Position numbers and translations under genes: made by a program. Shown one piece after another: positions 50,733 to 63,100 of a stretch of 64,000 nt of DNA. This stretch comes from Anoplolepis gracilipes (Eukaryota; Arthropoda; Insecta; Hymenoptera; Formicidae), in assembly GCF_047496725.1 (NCBI RefSeq), contig NC_132971.1, forward strand, positions 14,681,001 to 14,745,000, read 5' to 3'. Every line of letters starts with the position of its first letter. Position 1 is the first letter of the stretch. The notes under the pieces are model-generated. The model did no database searches. It saw only the letters and a list, made by a program, of their open reading frames with translations, and was not told where the DNA came from.

Positions 50733-53700
50733 CTGAAAAAAAAGAAGAAATATTTCTTGAATATTTTTATAAAACCATCTAACAAAAATTTACTCAATAG
50801 ACTACGATTGAAAAAAAAAAACTTACATTTTCTCGTATTTGCCTCGTATTAAACTGAGATAATGTTTGCCTATACAGTCGATATGACGATAGATAAATTT
50901 CAATTTTATTAACATTGCATTAGTCAATTGTATTGCGTGTGGGTTTATAATTACTTAATAATTTCATAAATTAAATTGTTCGCCGATTGCGCTTGAAATT
51001 ATTTTAATGGCATATTAATGTGCATGTTGTGGCCATCAAATAATATATTGAGTAGCAAAATTGTATGTCGAACAAATAATATAATGCAGCAATGTATTAA
51101 ATTATTATATACACTAAATTTTATTCATATTTAAAAGATTATCTCGTTAAATGATTCATTTTCAGTAATGCAGAACATGATCGGGTTGCTCTAAGGAACA
51201 ATTTGCATTTTCTCTATTTGGGAGATTACACCCTTACTAGCGAAAAAACAAAATGAAAAATTAAATGCGAAACGAAGAATTCTCAAAAACAAATTCGTAT
51301 TAAAACAAACCTGTATAATTCCGTGGAATGTTTGAATAATCACCTACTTTGACGAAAGGTGCCTCTCGTGAAAGCGCAACACGAACTCTTTTTCCGCGGC
51401 CAAACCGAGTTACGTGACATTTTCCCAACGTCAACGCGATAAACAAACTCCGTTAACGACACCGGCTGGGAACACCTCGCGCGCGGTCAACACTCTCCGC
51501 AGACGGCCGTACACGTATTGTTCATCCGTTAGACGACGAAAGAGTCGGACAGGAGCGAACCGAAACTCGATTTCCCGTATCGCTTTCATCGTCGGAAAAT
51601 TCGATATTCCACGGAAAGCGCGCGATCTGTCGAACTTTCGGACGCGCGACAAGGTCCACGGCCGCCGCCGCCGCCGTCACCGCCGTCGTCGTCGTCGTCG
51701 TCGTCGTCGACGACGTCGACGTCGTCGTCGGCATCGTCGTCTTGGTTGTCGGCGCGACACGGTGTCGCGACGCTGGCTTTATGAACGAACGTAGGTACCT
51801 ACCGGGGTCGCACGGTCCCGGGGTAAGCGTGGCGAGCGAAGTCCCTCGCACTATGCTAACTTGGTTAGGGCGTTAATGACCTAATCATGTTACATGCTGA
51901 TTCAATGTTCAAGGATGAATGCTGTCCACTTTACATACCTTGCCCGGTTACCCGGTGAACGAGGAAACTCGGTCAAGTTCAGCGAAGAAGGCGAAGGGCC
52001 CCATCGAGACCATTCCTTTCCCTTATTTTACCATGTTTTTTAGTTACTGTTTTTTTTTAATTTTTTATATTAATCTTTTTTATCCAAAATTTTTTTTCTC
52101 AAAACATTTTAATTTTCGAGAAATTCTCGTCGACATTATATTCATTAAGACCATATATCAAATGTTTGTGAGAACATATATCAATTTTTTTATATATTTG
52201 GGAATATAGGTAGGTGAAACATTGAATACATATAATTTTTCTTTTTTTTTTTAGAGATTTATATATAGCACAAGAAAATAAAGAGAAATAAAAATTTGAA
52301 AATAAGAGATTAAAAAAGAGATTTCACGGGGCACATTCAACCATATGTAATCACGCGCAATTAAATTCTGAAAGTTGTGATAACGCGGACTGGAAGGAAT
52401 ACTTTGTTCCATTAAAAGTATATTCCATTTTAACGCAACAAAAAGCTCGTCCTAATTTTTTGTACGTGAGTATAGATTGAAACGAGATTTTCATAAATGA
52501 TACGAAATGAAATTAATGTCTCATAAAAGGTATCGGCAAAAAAGTGTTTTCCGCGATCTTTATGATGTCGAAATGAATTTTTCCTATTAATTCACGGTAT
52601 ATAACAATGGGATATCGACCCATTTACGCAATGTATGATTCTTTTGTATAGTACGGAAAATATTGTTATAAACATTCTTCACAACTATTATTCTAGAGAT
52701 ACACAAACTTATAAATATTGATTTTATAATATAATTATAAGGAAGCAAAAAGTTTATTACTGGATTGTAAATTTAGATTCGTGAAATATATTTGTGCATT
52801 GCTGTTTCAATTTGTTCGGGATTTGAATCCGTTTTTATGCAATTACAGAGTTTTTCGATTGCAGAAAATAGGTAAAAAAAAAATTACGGTTGTCGGTTTT
52901 ACATATCTTCAATGTATGTATATAAAAATCTGCTGAAAAATTATATCCTAAATTATATTTGTTAAAACGAATACACTACAAACCAAATACAAACATTTAT
53001 CAAAAGACTGAAATATTATTACAATCAGATAAAATAATCCGTTACCGTAATACAATTGCCATTTGTAGTTATAAACTATAAACATTATGTAAAATATACA
53101 TGTATCATTAAAAACTTCTCTCTTAAAAATGATTTTCTGTAAGTAACAAAAATTAAAACTTTAAAGAAAAGAAAACATATTAATAATATTTTATTTATCG
53201 GCAAAAGAAATATTATATATAAATAGTTACAAAGATTTCTTTCTATTATATTTACTTCGTATTTCATTAATAGTTATACCATTTAATAAATAGTATTACT
53301 TTTTAGTCACCATGATACAGAACTAGATAAAAACAATTTCTTCTCAATGAAAAAGTTATTTTTGAAAAATAAGTCTCCCACTCTTTCTCTCTTACAACTT
53401 TTTATTTCAAACGGGATTAAAATAATTTTATGTTTCACAAGAAGATATCTTTAGGGATATTTTTTATATATTTTAACAAAATTGACAATTAAAAACGAGA
53501 CACTTTTAGTTATAGAAAACATCGTCAATTTTTGATTTTTGGAAACAGTTTAGAATTAATTTTGTCTTCATCACCAAATTGACCAAGAGTTCCATAAATA
53601 AAGAATATTTCCATATCTCAGTTTACATCGCGTATATCGTAAACTGCAATACAATGTGATATCTCACGAAATAAATTCATGCAATCGGAGATGAGTAAAG

Positions 53701-56700
53701 CGAAGCAATGCCAATAAAATGTCGGCAAAACCGTAGGATCCGTGCAGCAGTTCGCAGCCGAGTTAACCCTTTGTTGGATGAAGTTACAAGCTGTTCGCCG
53801 ACAAGCTCGACGAGCGACACTCGAGAAAAACGCGGAGAAAAGAACGCTGGTGCGAGGGTGCATTGTGGCGCCGGTGACGAACATCTGCCCCCGCAGATTT
53901 CGGGAACAGTCACAGGGAGGCAGGGGGCAGAGTGATAATTAGCGATGATTTTAACGAGGTGACACGCGCGACAAATGACACGATTTACAAGATTACTATA
54001 ATGCGATGGCCTTCTCTCGACCTACAGCTGCCATCCGTCGGCATCTGCTGTCACATTAGAACGCATTATCAGTCCAGCGGAAAGTGATACGAGCGTTTCC
54101 ACAATTCATTCGGCGCGATGCCAATTTGATTCTTCTCACGACAAACCGCGAGAAATAATTGAAATTCTTATCAATATTCAAATATTCACATCTGCAAGCC
54201 TATTTGCCAACATTTCAGAGTTTCATGTGTCATTTGCAGATATATATTTTAAAAAAATCTAACGTGAATATATTAACCTGCTATTGACAAAAAGATGTGT
54301 CACGCATCAAATAAATGACTGAAATAATCAACATTGATTCTCAAGAAACGACAAATAATTGTAAATTATTAAAATATTTAATAACAAATAGCAAAATGGC
54401 AGCGCAAGAGGGTAGTCTTTTTCAAAATATTCGACATTATATTCTTCGAACATTCTGCATATGCAACTTAGAAAAAAATAGCGAAAAAGAAAAAGATATA
54501 AAAAATTAATTCAAACTATAATCAAGTATAAGTTTTTCTTCTGAAAAGTCTTAAGATTTAAAAGGCTAGATAAATAAAAATCTTTTCATATCCTTTCACA
54601 ACTATTACTATTACTAGAGTTTTAATTTAAAAAATTTAATTATCAAAACATTTAAATCTAAAAACTGAAAAATAGCTGTACATAACAACATGTTTTCTCA
54701 TGAAATAATTGGATTGAATGAAAATACTTGATCTTAATATTTACATATAATACTTAAGAATCACATATCGCAATGTTGTCAAAGATTAACGCGTATAAAA
54801 GGCGAACACGCGGAACAAATTAATTTTTCTCGAGTGCAGTTGGAGGCTGACGACGTTACGGGTCACTCAACAAGAGCCGTACGCGCCTTTTAAGGAGGAT
54901 ACGGGAACCGCGCGCGCAGAAGACCGTCGCTCGAGTACTTTTAATACTCGGGAGAACGCGCGAGGGGGTTAACGACATTAATTTTTCCCTCCACCGCCGT
55001 CCTGTCCTCGTTTTATTCCGTTATCTCTTTTTCCCTCGTCGCGAAGCGGCCCGACGCTGTCGGATTATCATTTGCATGAGAATCCCGCGGTAGTCTCATT
55101 TCGTTTCCGGAAACCCTGACCTTGAAGGGTACGACGGAATGTTGGATATCGTGATTTGCAAATCGGTGCCACCGTGTGAAATTCACATTTACGGACATAA
55201 TAAATGGCGCAAAAAATTCTAATGACTGCCGTGTCGCGATAGACCTGTTGAACTTCGTACTCATCAAGTGCCAAATCTCTCTCGCTTAAAAATGAAGATA
55301 CGCATTCGAGTAAATTCTAATTAATACTTCAGTAAACATACGGAATCAATGCAAACAAATCTTGTTAAAAATGGTTTAGGTTCTTCGACAGTATGAAAAA
55401 AATTAATGAATTAAAAGACACAAATATTACTTCACGTTTTATTCTAAACTAACAACAATCCCATAATATTAAAGTGCTTTTAATTAATTCAAATACAGTA
55501 TAATTTTTATATATATGTATACGAGGAATAATTATATTTGCATTTATTTTGGAACTATGCAATGATTAATCACTTTGCACTTAATGAGTACAAATTGACA
55601 TTTTGAGCGTATAAAACACACATTATGAAATACGAGTCGCGATACAATAACAAGAATAAGAGGGAATGAGAGAGATGAGCCCTTTCATTCGATCCCGATC
55701 CCAAGTCTTTCGACTCGTCGAAATCGGGCGCGAGAGACTCGTCACTCGTTCAAGCTTCGTCCGACGTTTCAAGTCCACCCCATTAACGCACCCTCGTTGC
55801 TAAGCTCTCTTAAGCCCTACTAGCACATAATAATAGTCCATAGAACAGGTACCACCATATGTCTGGACCACCCGACCCATTGTCAACACTCCGGACCGAT
55901 CGCCTCGCCAGCGTGAACGCGTGCTCGGGGCTCAACAAGCGGAAAATACGTCTATCTCGAGATAGCACGATGCCCATTTTTCTCGATGATATAAAAACGC
56001 GACTTCAAAAGTTACAAAAGTGTGTATCAAATTACAGAACATCTCCAAAAAAATATGTAACATGTTATCATATTTTTTATTACAGATATTGTACGTCAAA
56101 AACGATACTATAATAATGAAACAAATATCGATATATAATCTACTTCTTTCAAGTATTATAAAATCATTAATTTCTATTGATAAAATTAATTACAAATTAT
56201 ATATTTTTATTTGAATAAAAATAAAGAAGATACCAGCGAATAGAGTGGTTTATATACCTTGTTTGAAATACAACATGTATTCCAATGAATGTGCTTATAA
56301 TATAAGACAAAAATTATTACTGATATTTCCAGTTTTCATCAATAAGAAAAAAATAACAGTCAACATACATTCTAATCTTTCCCAATTAAAGTAATACTTG
56401 TGCGCTTATAAATAAAGCAAGGAACAAAGATGAATAAAAATTTATTCAAATAATAGATAACGAATAATAGAGATAAAGCATAATTTATTTGTAAATGACA
56501 TTTGCATTTTTATTTAAATAAAAATTTATTCGATTAAATAATTATTTAAGTAAATTCTTATTTGAATATTATTTAATTAAATATGTTCTTATTATTTTTT
56601 CATTCCGACTAATATGAACAATATTATCACACTGCATTATCAAATATTATAATAATCATTATATTATTCATACGTTTCTTTGTTATCGAAATAAGATCTT

Positions 56701-57050
56701 TTCTATTAAAAGCTAAGAAAGGAATAATTTTAATCTAATAAATTTTTTGTCAATCGGTTTCAAAAATAATTGCATGTAGAAAATAAAATATCTTGTACAT
56801 ATGTATAATAAAAACTATAATAGATAACAAAAATGAAAATAAAAGTAACAAATAATGCGTGCTAATAACGAATAATAATGCAAACAAATAGTACAAATAA
56901 AATTTTATTCAAATAACAAAGTAGATAAAAATGTATTCGAATAATGCCCACTTCTGGTCAGAAATTTATTTCTCTATTAATATGAAATAATAATGTGAGA
57001 ACGAATGGGATCATTGAATTATTATCAAAGCTCGCAAAAATGGTACTCAC
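50733..57050 (-). other. Homeobox gene intron 1 (6.3 kb)
   Basis: A phase-1 intron with donor GTGAGTACC left of 57051 and acceptor right of 50732. It is mostly AT-rich. It contains GC/CpG-rich blocks at 51350-52010 (with a trinucleotide repeat), 53690-54130, 54780-55260 and 55680-55960. None gives a recognised domain. Such spaced islands in a homeobox intron may be enhancers. Confidence 0.8.
51661..51742. repeat. (GCC)n/(GTC)n trinucleotide repeat
   Basis: About 82 bp of GCC then GTC units with a GACGACGTCGAC interruption. The Arg-rich or Thr-rich open frames across it on both strands are repeat translations. It lies in homeobox intron 1. Confidence 0.92.
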
Positions 57051-57527
57051 CGACAGTCGTGGTGGCCCCGACACTGCTTCTACCAGGAGTCGCGGCGGGC
57101 GTCGGCGGGCTCGCCTCCAGGCCCTGATGTACCCCGTAGAGACCGAAGTCCTGCTCATTCGAGCTGGCGCTGCTGCACTTTCTCTTCTCCTGATTGTGAT
57201 TCAGGTGGAAGCTGTCGTTCTCGACCAGGCCAACGCCGAGCAAACCCAGATTCGGCCTGAGTTCGTCCATCAGCTTGTTCTGTCCGCAATTGGCGGCGGC
57301 CGCCGCGGAGAAATTAAGTTGTCGGCTGAAGATCGCCGGGAATATGTTGAATTGCTGGTGATCGAGGCTGAGGGCAGTCGTCGGCAGGGACGAACCGCCA
57401 CCGCCGCCACCGCCGCCACCGCCGCCTCCGCCGCCGACGGAGGTACCACCGACGGAACCGACGCCGCCCGCACCGGGACCCCCGGTACCTCCGGACAAAT
57501 CGTTAGCCAGGGTGATGCCGGGGTAAC
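57051..57527 (-). CDS. PRD-like homeobox gene, N-terminal coding exon (5' edge tentative)
   Basis: The open frame runs 158 codons into the donor at 57050. It begins near YPGITLAND, passes a Gly-rich region containing about 14 consecutive Gly, then LDHQQFNIFPAIFSRQLNFS, an Ala run, MDELRPNLGLLGVGLVENDS, FHLNHNQEKRKCSSASSNEQ, and ends GATTTV plus the first base of a Gly codon. The phase matches exon 2. No in-frame ATG occurs before MDELRP, while the sequence upstream of it looks coding, so an upstream initiator exon is likely. The acceptor at CTCGACCAG (exon from 57527) is my best guess. It has a TACTAAT branch-like motif about 20 nt earlier. If there is no such exon, translation would start at the MDELRP Met. 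No PRD domain or octapeptide was seen. Confidence 0.78.
57395..57437 (-). repeat. GGC/GGT triplet run encoding polyglycine
   Basis: An in-frame (GGN)n tract giving about 14 consecutive Gly in the homeoprotein N-terminus. Such runs vary in length between individuals and species. It is flanked by further Gly/Ser/Val-rich coding sequence. Confidence 0.88.
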
Positions 57528-58957
57528 CTGGTCGAGGTAGCTCGTATTAGTATCACCTGAGTGAAATCCCGACTATCTACGAGGACATCTTTTAACGCAA
57601 GTCTGTGATGAGGGCGCTTCGCGTCCGCTCTGCGAATACGCACTGCGTTTTATCCTCCTCGAATCGACACACTGAAAGATCCTCCTGAGAGATCGAGGAC
57701 TATGGTGAAGAGCGACTCGTTATCCTCCAGCAATTTGTCAGTGACTTTAACGAAGGGTTGAGTGGCGAGAAATTTTTTTTTTCTTCTTTTTAAAATATCT
57801 TACACTTTTTCGAAGTATGTGCAACGGCTTGTTTGGAAAGAATAATAATATCTTGTATATGATTTGTTATATGTTTAACTGTCCAAGGAGATTAGTCGAG
57901 CAATTCTAAAGACTTCTTTTTTTTCAAACATTCTCTTTCGAAAACACTTGTACAGTAAATGAGTCTTTAGTATCACTATTATTGAAAGTCTTTAATATGA
58001 GCGAATTATTTAAATGTTATCGCATCATAAATATTAGAACAAGATCCATTTGTATGTTTGCAAAGTTTGCAAAAATCAAAATTGGATAGTTATATATAAA
58101 ATATTGCTTATCGCTTATCGATTTAGCGTTAAATTAATCTAGATTTCCACTGCTAATCCAATTTTTATATAGTCTTTAATTCTCCCAGTAATATATATCT
58201 GAAAGATCTTTAATATTGTAATTAAGTTTATTTTTACATGTGAGTTTTTTATATGCGATCTTAATATTTGTAAAAACGTACAGGCAGCAGTAGATTTTTG
58301 CAGCAGTTATTCTTATCTGTATCTAACAACAGTTTAGTCCAGACTTCAACTCGCGATTCATTTCGCATCTAGTAGAATAGATATCTGCGCGTAAATATTT
58401 ATTTATTAACGGAAATTAATCAGTTTGGACTGCTTCTTTTCTATAACTGCAGTTTCGTTGCACTTTCGACAAATGAAAATGAGAGTCTCTTCAAATTTCA
58501 CTTAGAATCGTGGTTTTCCTCTTCATGCTTTTTTTGATGTTATCTTCAAGAATCGTTCAATTAAAAAATCCAAATCGAAGACACACGAAAAATTCGGAGA
58601 CAGGTTTCTCTTTCTTCGCTTTTCTTCGTTAACAGTTTCAAGACTCAAAAAGTCCTTTTGATATTGCTCTTCGAATAACAGTTACACGAACGATCAAAAC
58701 GATGCACGGTAGCAATTTTAGAATCTATGAATCGCCGAGAAGATACATGTGACGGCGGATGATCAACGTAACTCGGTCGCAATTTAAATCCGATTATCTC
58801 GTCGATCCAATTAGAAGGGTGCGCGACTCCCGCGAGGGGGAGAGTGTCAACGGGCGTTCGGCTGGATCAGCTGGCCTTGAAAATTCGAATATCGAAGTAA
58901 TTGGCGAGAAATGGCGTGGCGTGCAAATCGGTATGAAGAAATGGCGCGCACCGCGAA

Positions 58958-58958
<1 letters not shown>

Positions 58959-59003
<45 letters not shown>

Positions 59004-59046
59004 CGACGGCGACGGCGAGGACGATGACGGCGACGGCGACGAGGAC
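58959..59046. repeat. (GAC)n triplet repeat, degenerate at its right end
   Basis: About 14 perfect ACG/GAC units, then GGC/GAC mixtures to about 59046, followed by CTTC-type repeats at 59066-59100. The Asp-rich (+) and Arg-rich (-) open frames here are translations of the repeat. Confidence 0.93.
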
Positions 59047-59925
59047 GTCCACGACGCGCCCTTCCGTCCTTCCTTGCTTCCTTCCTTCTTTCCTTCCTTC
59101 CTGCGAAGGACAACGCGGTGGGAAAACCCGATGACGACAGGAGCGGAGAGCGAGTCAGAGGGGGCGACCGCTCGCCGTGAGTTCTTGTGGGATTCTGTCC
59201 GCGAAATGCAGTTATCCCGGTGACTCCGCGCGGGGGTGAGTGAGCAGAGAACGCGTACGAGGGGTTGCCGTCTCTCGGCCGTCGCCGTCGCCCATGGTAG
59301 GGGGTTGTTGCTCGTAACCGGTCGCCCTCCGCCTCTGTTCCCGCGATGCCGCCACCGCCGCTACCCCCGGCAACGCGAGAGGGTGGCAGATGCGCGGATT
59401 GGTCCAGTGGCGGATGCGTCGCCTCAGCGACGACCAATCGTGCAGGCCATCGAGATGCCCGCGGCACCCCCGTCGCCACTGCCAACATGGCGCGCGTACC
59501 AATAAAAATTCCTCCGGAAAATAGCCTGCGAGCGATTTTCTTTCCGGGACCACCAGCGTGTAGCGCTTTTCCAACGACGCACACACTTCATCCTAGTCAC
59601 CAATACGCGCCGAGGGAGATATGGCGTACGAGAGACCCCCCTTTTTGCCACCCCAGTCCTCGTCATCATCGTCCTTCCCGCTCTCAACCTTCTCTTCTCT
59701 CTCTCTCTATCTAAATAGTTGCTTCCCTCTCTTTCTTCTTCCTTTCCGTTCTATCAAACGCTATTTTGCTTTCTCTGTTGCTGTCTCTCTGCCGTGTCTC
59801 TTTTCTACCGCGCGTGGCTCTCTCGTCTTTGTTTTTATTATCTCGCGGCAGATAGCTTTTTTAATTCTTTTCCCCCTTTTTCGGGATTTGATTGTAATGT
59901 ACACCCACGCCTGTGTGTGACTCAC

Positions 59926-60192
59926 CTGCGTGCCGCGTCGCGGTGGTGCATCGTTTGCGCCGTGAGATGCATTCGGCTCGGCGCTAAATGTCTTTGTGTA
60001 TCTCGCGCCTGGCTTTTTCGGAGGATTTGTAATTTGGAGACTCGGACTCTCCGTTCCCTTTCTATCTTCTCCCCGCCTTCTCTTTCCCGTCGTCCCTCGC
60101 ACGTTCCACTTTTTTTTTTTTTGGTCGGAACGCGGTAGATTGCGTTTCTTGATTTCTTTTCCTTTTTTCGAAATTTCGTCGAGATCGCCCAT
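59926..60192 (-). other. Speculative 5' exon ending at a strong donor
   Basis: On the - strand an ATG at 60192-60190 opens 89 codons (MGDLDEISKKGKEIKK, ending PPRRGTQ) that run in phase 0 into a textbook donor CAG|GTGAGTC at 59926/59925. A phase-0 partner would need an acceptor at ACGAG just before 57540, which is poor. The Lys/Arg-rich protein has no motif I know and lies in CpG-rich DNA where chance frames are common. It could be a 5' UTR exon, a real initiator exon, or nothing. Confidence 0.15.
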
Positions 60193-63100
60193 TCGCGTTT
60201 TGGTTGATTGGCTTTGTAAGACCTCCCGTAGAGTTTTCCAATTTCATTTTTTTAATTTTTCTAAATCTTTTTAATATTCTAAATTTCTAGTTATAGAGAA
60301 AAAAATAGAATTAATCATTTCTATGTGTGTCTAGATTTTCGAAGGTCGAATAAAGCAGATTTGAAAAAACAAGACATCTCTAAATTTTTATGTTAATAAG
60401 CTTGAAAATTTGACATTTTAATTTTATATATATATAGATATATAATTTATAAAACTTATAAAATACAAGAGATATCAATGTGCCCATGTTATTAAATAGC
60501 TACTCTTTCTTGCTATCCAATTGTTATAAAATTGCTTTAATTGTACTTGACTTTAAATGAGTAGGAAACATGCCCTAGTAAAAGAATATCTATAAAACTC
60601 TTACGCGCCAATTATACTGAATAGCATGGATCATCTATTCTGCTCGTGCGTTCGCTACGTTCTCATTCTCGTTCCGGCGTCCCTTCGCGATTTGCATCGC
60701 CATAGCTGCCGGCATTTCCATTTTTCATTTTTCTTTCTTTGCGCCAAGCTACCCTCACTTTGTCTCACAGTGGATATCATTTTTAAGTTCCCCACCGTCT
60801 CGCACGCGCTCCTTTGTATATTTTGTGCTTACTTACTCTCTTCTCTTTTCCGCGTGTGCTTTACTTCTCTTTTTTTCTTTTTCTTTTCTTTCTTTCTTCA
60901 CGGAGCGCGCATTTTCTTTTCTCGCGACGCAGTGGAATATGCGCGCTCGTGTCAGACACAGAGAACCGTCCCTCGCTCTTCGATTTTCCGCGAGAGTTCT
61001 TCGTCCTTGCGCCCTCTCTTTGAGGCGTCTCCAGCGAGACGTCAGGGGTGAGAGAAAGAGAAGATTTCCTCTCGACCGCGCCGAGGGAGATCGATGAGCT
61101 TCCGCGAGATCGAACGGAACTGCGAAAAGAGAGCACAACGAAGAAATGTAAAGTTTCGAGAGCTCATTCGAAGCATCGACGTCTCAGAAGTTACGCGACG
61201 CGCTTTCAAAGGCTCGACCGCCGCCGTTTTCATTGAACTGGCAAAAGTCAATTTGTTGGCTGCCCCGAAAACTGGGCCACCAACAACTGCGCGTCCTGAT
61301 CAAAACAGGATAAACAACGGGCTAAACGATTTGGGAAAAAGTGAAAAAAAATGTTGAAAAAAACGTGGAAAAAATTTCTGAAAATGTAACTAAAAAAAAA
61401 TTACATTTAAAGTCTATATTTTATTACATAATAACGTCCATAGTTATAATACTAAAATAATTGATAGCAAAAAGGATATATTTAGCACAAATATGAAACT
61501 GCTATAATGACAGTAAATTCAATTTTTACTGTCGCGAATAAATATAGAGAATATGTTTTATCAGCCTTTTACATCAAAATCTGATTTTATCAAAATTATG
61601 CCTTACATATAATTTTAGGTTAAAAGAAAAAATATACAACAATAGTACATTTGATTATACGCAGCATTTTCCACAAATTTTAAATTTTTTAAAAAAGCAC
61701 ATAAAATAAATGCATTAGCGTTGTATAAAAGAATAATTGTTTAATTAAATATAATTTTAATAATATTAAAAATGGTAACAAATATAAACCTTTTTGCTTT
61801 CAATAAAAATTAATTGAAGTCACGTATATTTAACTTTTTCCTATATATACGTATGTTTTTTAAATATTCTAATATTTTTTCCTAACTAATGATATATTAT
61901 AGTGATTTGAATATCTTCATTAAAGGCTGACGCCGACAAAACGATGACAACATGCGGTACCAGAAAAGTCGCCGCGTGCAGATCAAAGCCAACAAATTTT
62001 CGATACGTCGTCAGTGAATCCAAGGGTAGCTAGGAAAGAGGGTACCATATCGGCAGGGCGTGGTCGAAATCTGTCACACTAGCCGCGAATAAACTATCTG
62101 GCTATAAGAAACGATATCAAAAGTTCCTGCACTAAAACATGTACTATATACTTCAAAATAAAACAGGGGCATTATATATCTCCAATAATTTTCGCAACAA
62201 TTCTCAATCATTTTCAGTACAATGTATCAATAGACTGTTCCTGAATTTTTCATTAGATGCTGAGAGTATAAAAACCGATAAAATTTTTAGATTCTTCTTT
62301 CGAAAAGAGAAAAATATTAATAGAAAATTTCTTCAAGAAATACAGAAAAATGGGTATATAAAAGAAAAAGATGATGAAAAATTTAGATTATATTATTACT
62401 TACAGTCAACCTGTTAAAAGAAAATCATTCTTTCTTTTTAATATATTTTATGATAACAGTATCTAACTACCAACATCAATATAACATTAAAATAAACTTA
62501 TTGCAACTCGTAAGTCTTTAAAAATTAATTATATAATTATAATTTGTGTTTAGTTTATCATGAAAATTATAAATATATAAGAATTCCTAATAATTAAAAA
62601 TTACACATTTTAAGTGCAATAATTTTATACTGTTTAAAAAATCAAAGTACACTTGCCATTCGTATGTATGTGTGTGTATATGGAATTTATATAATAAATA
62701 ATAATGAATAAAATAAAGAGTATATATAATAAAACTTCTGTATATAAACAAATCTGTATTATTATATTCCAATTTTTAATTCATTTCATATTAAATGACT
62801 CATATAGGAATATTAAAATCTGTTTTTTATTTATAATTATAATTTAATTTTTAAAATTGTTTGCATATCTTTTATATTATTTTTTCACAGCACTATATTA
62901 TTATCGTCATTTACATAGTGTTACACTAATTTACATAACATCCCATCCAAATACTAATGAAAATTAAAATGTCAGAAATGAAGTAATGCATATTCCAGTC
63001 CGCGACTTATCACACGCACACTGCTAAAGATGCAATATATGCAAAAAATGTTACAAATATACTATAATAAATTTTACATATGCATTATAGTTTTTGTATA

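Larger units (their letters stand above)
58740..61360. promoter_or_regulatory. Large CpG-rich block, probable promoter region
   Basis: About 2.6 kb of CpG-rich sequence with interspersed CT-rich tracts lies 1.2-3.8 kb upstream of the first recognised homeobox coding exon. It contains a (GAC)n repeat, CTTC repeats, and motifs such as CAACATGGCGCG near 59482 and ATATGGCGTACG near 59621 (YY1-like cores). Many overlapping open frames on both strands (up to 245 codons) are explained by base composition and repeats. I recognise no domain in any of them. The best functional guess is the promoter/5' UTR area of the homeobox gene. Confidence 0.45.

Noticed and set aside
51414..51851. Overlapping frames with Arg or Thr runs
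   Set aside because: Translations of the GCC/GTC repeat inside homeobox intron 1; no splice-compatible extension of the homeobox protein.
58759..59584. Asp-rich and Arg-rich frames up to 245 codons on both strands
   Set aside because: They are centred on the GAC triplet repeat and CpG-rich DNA. Different frames on both strands stay open together, which points to composition rather than selection.
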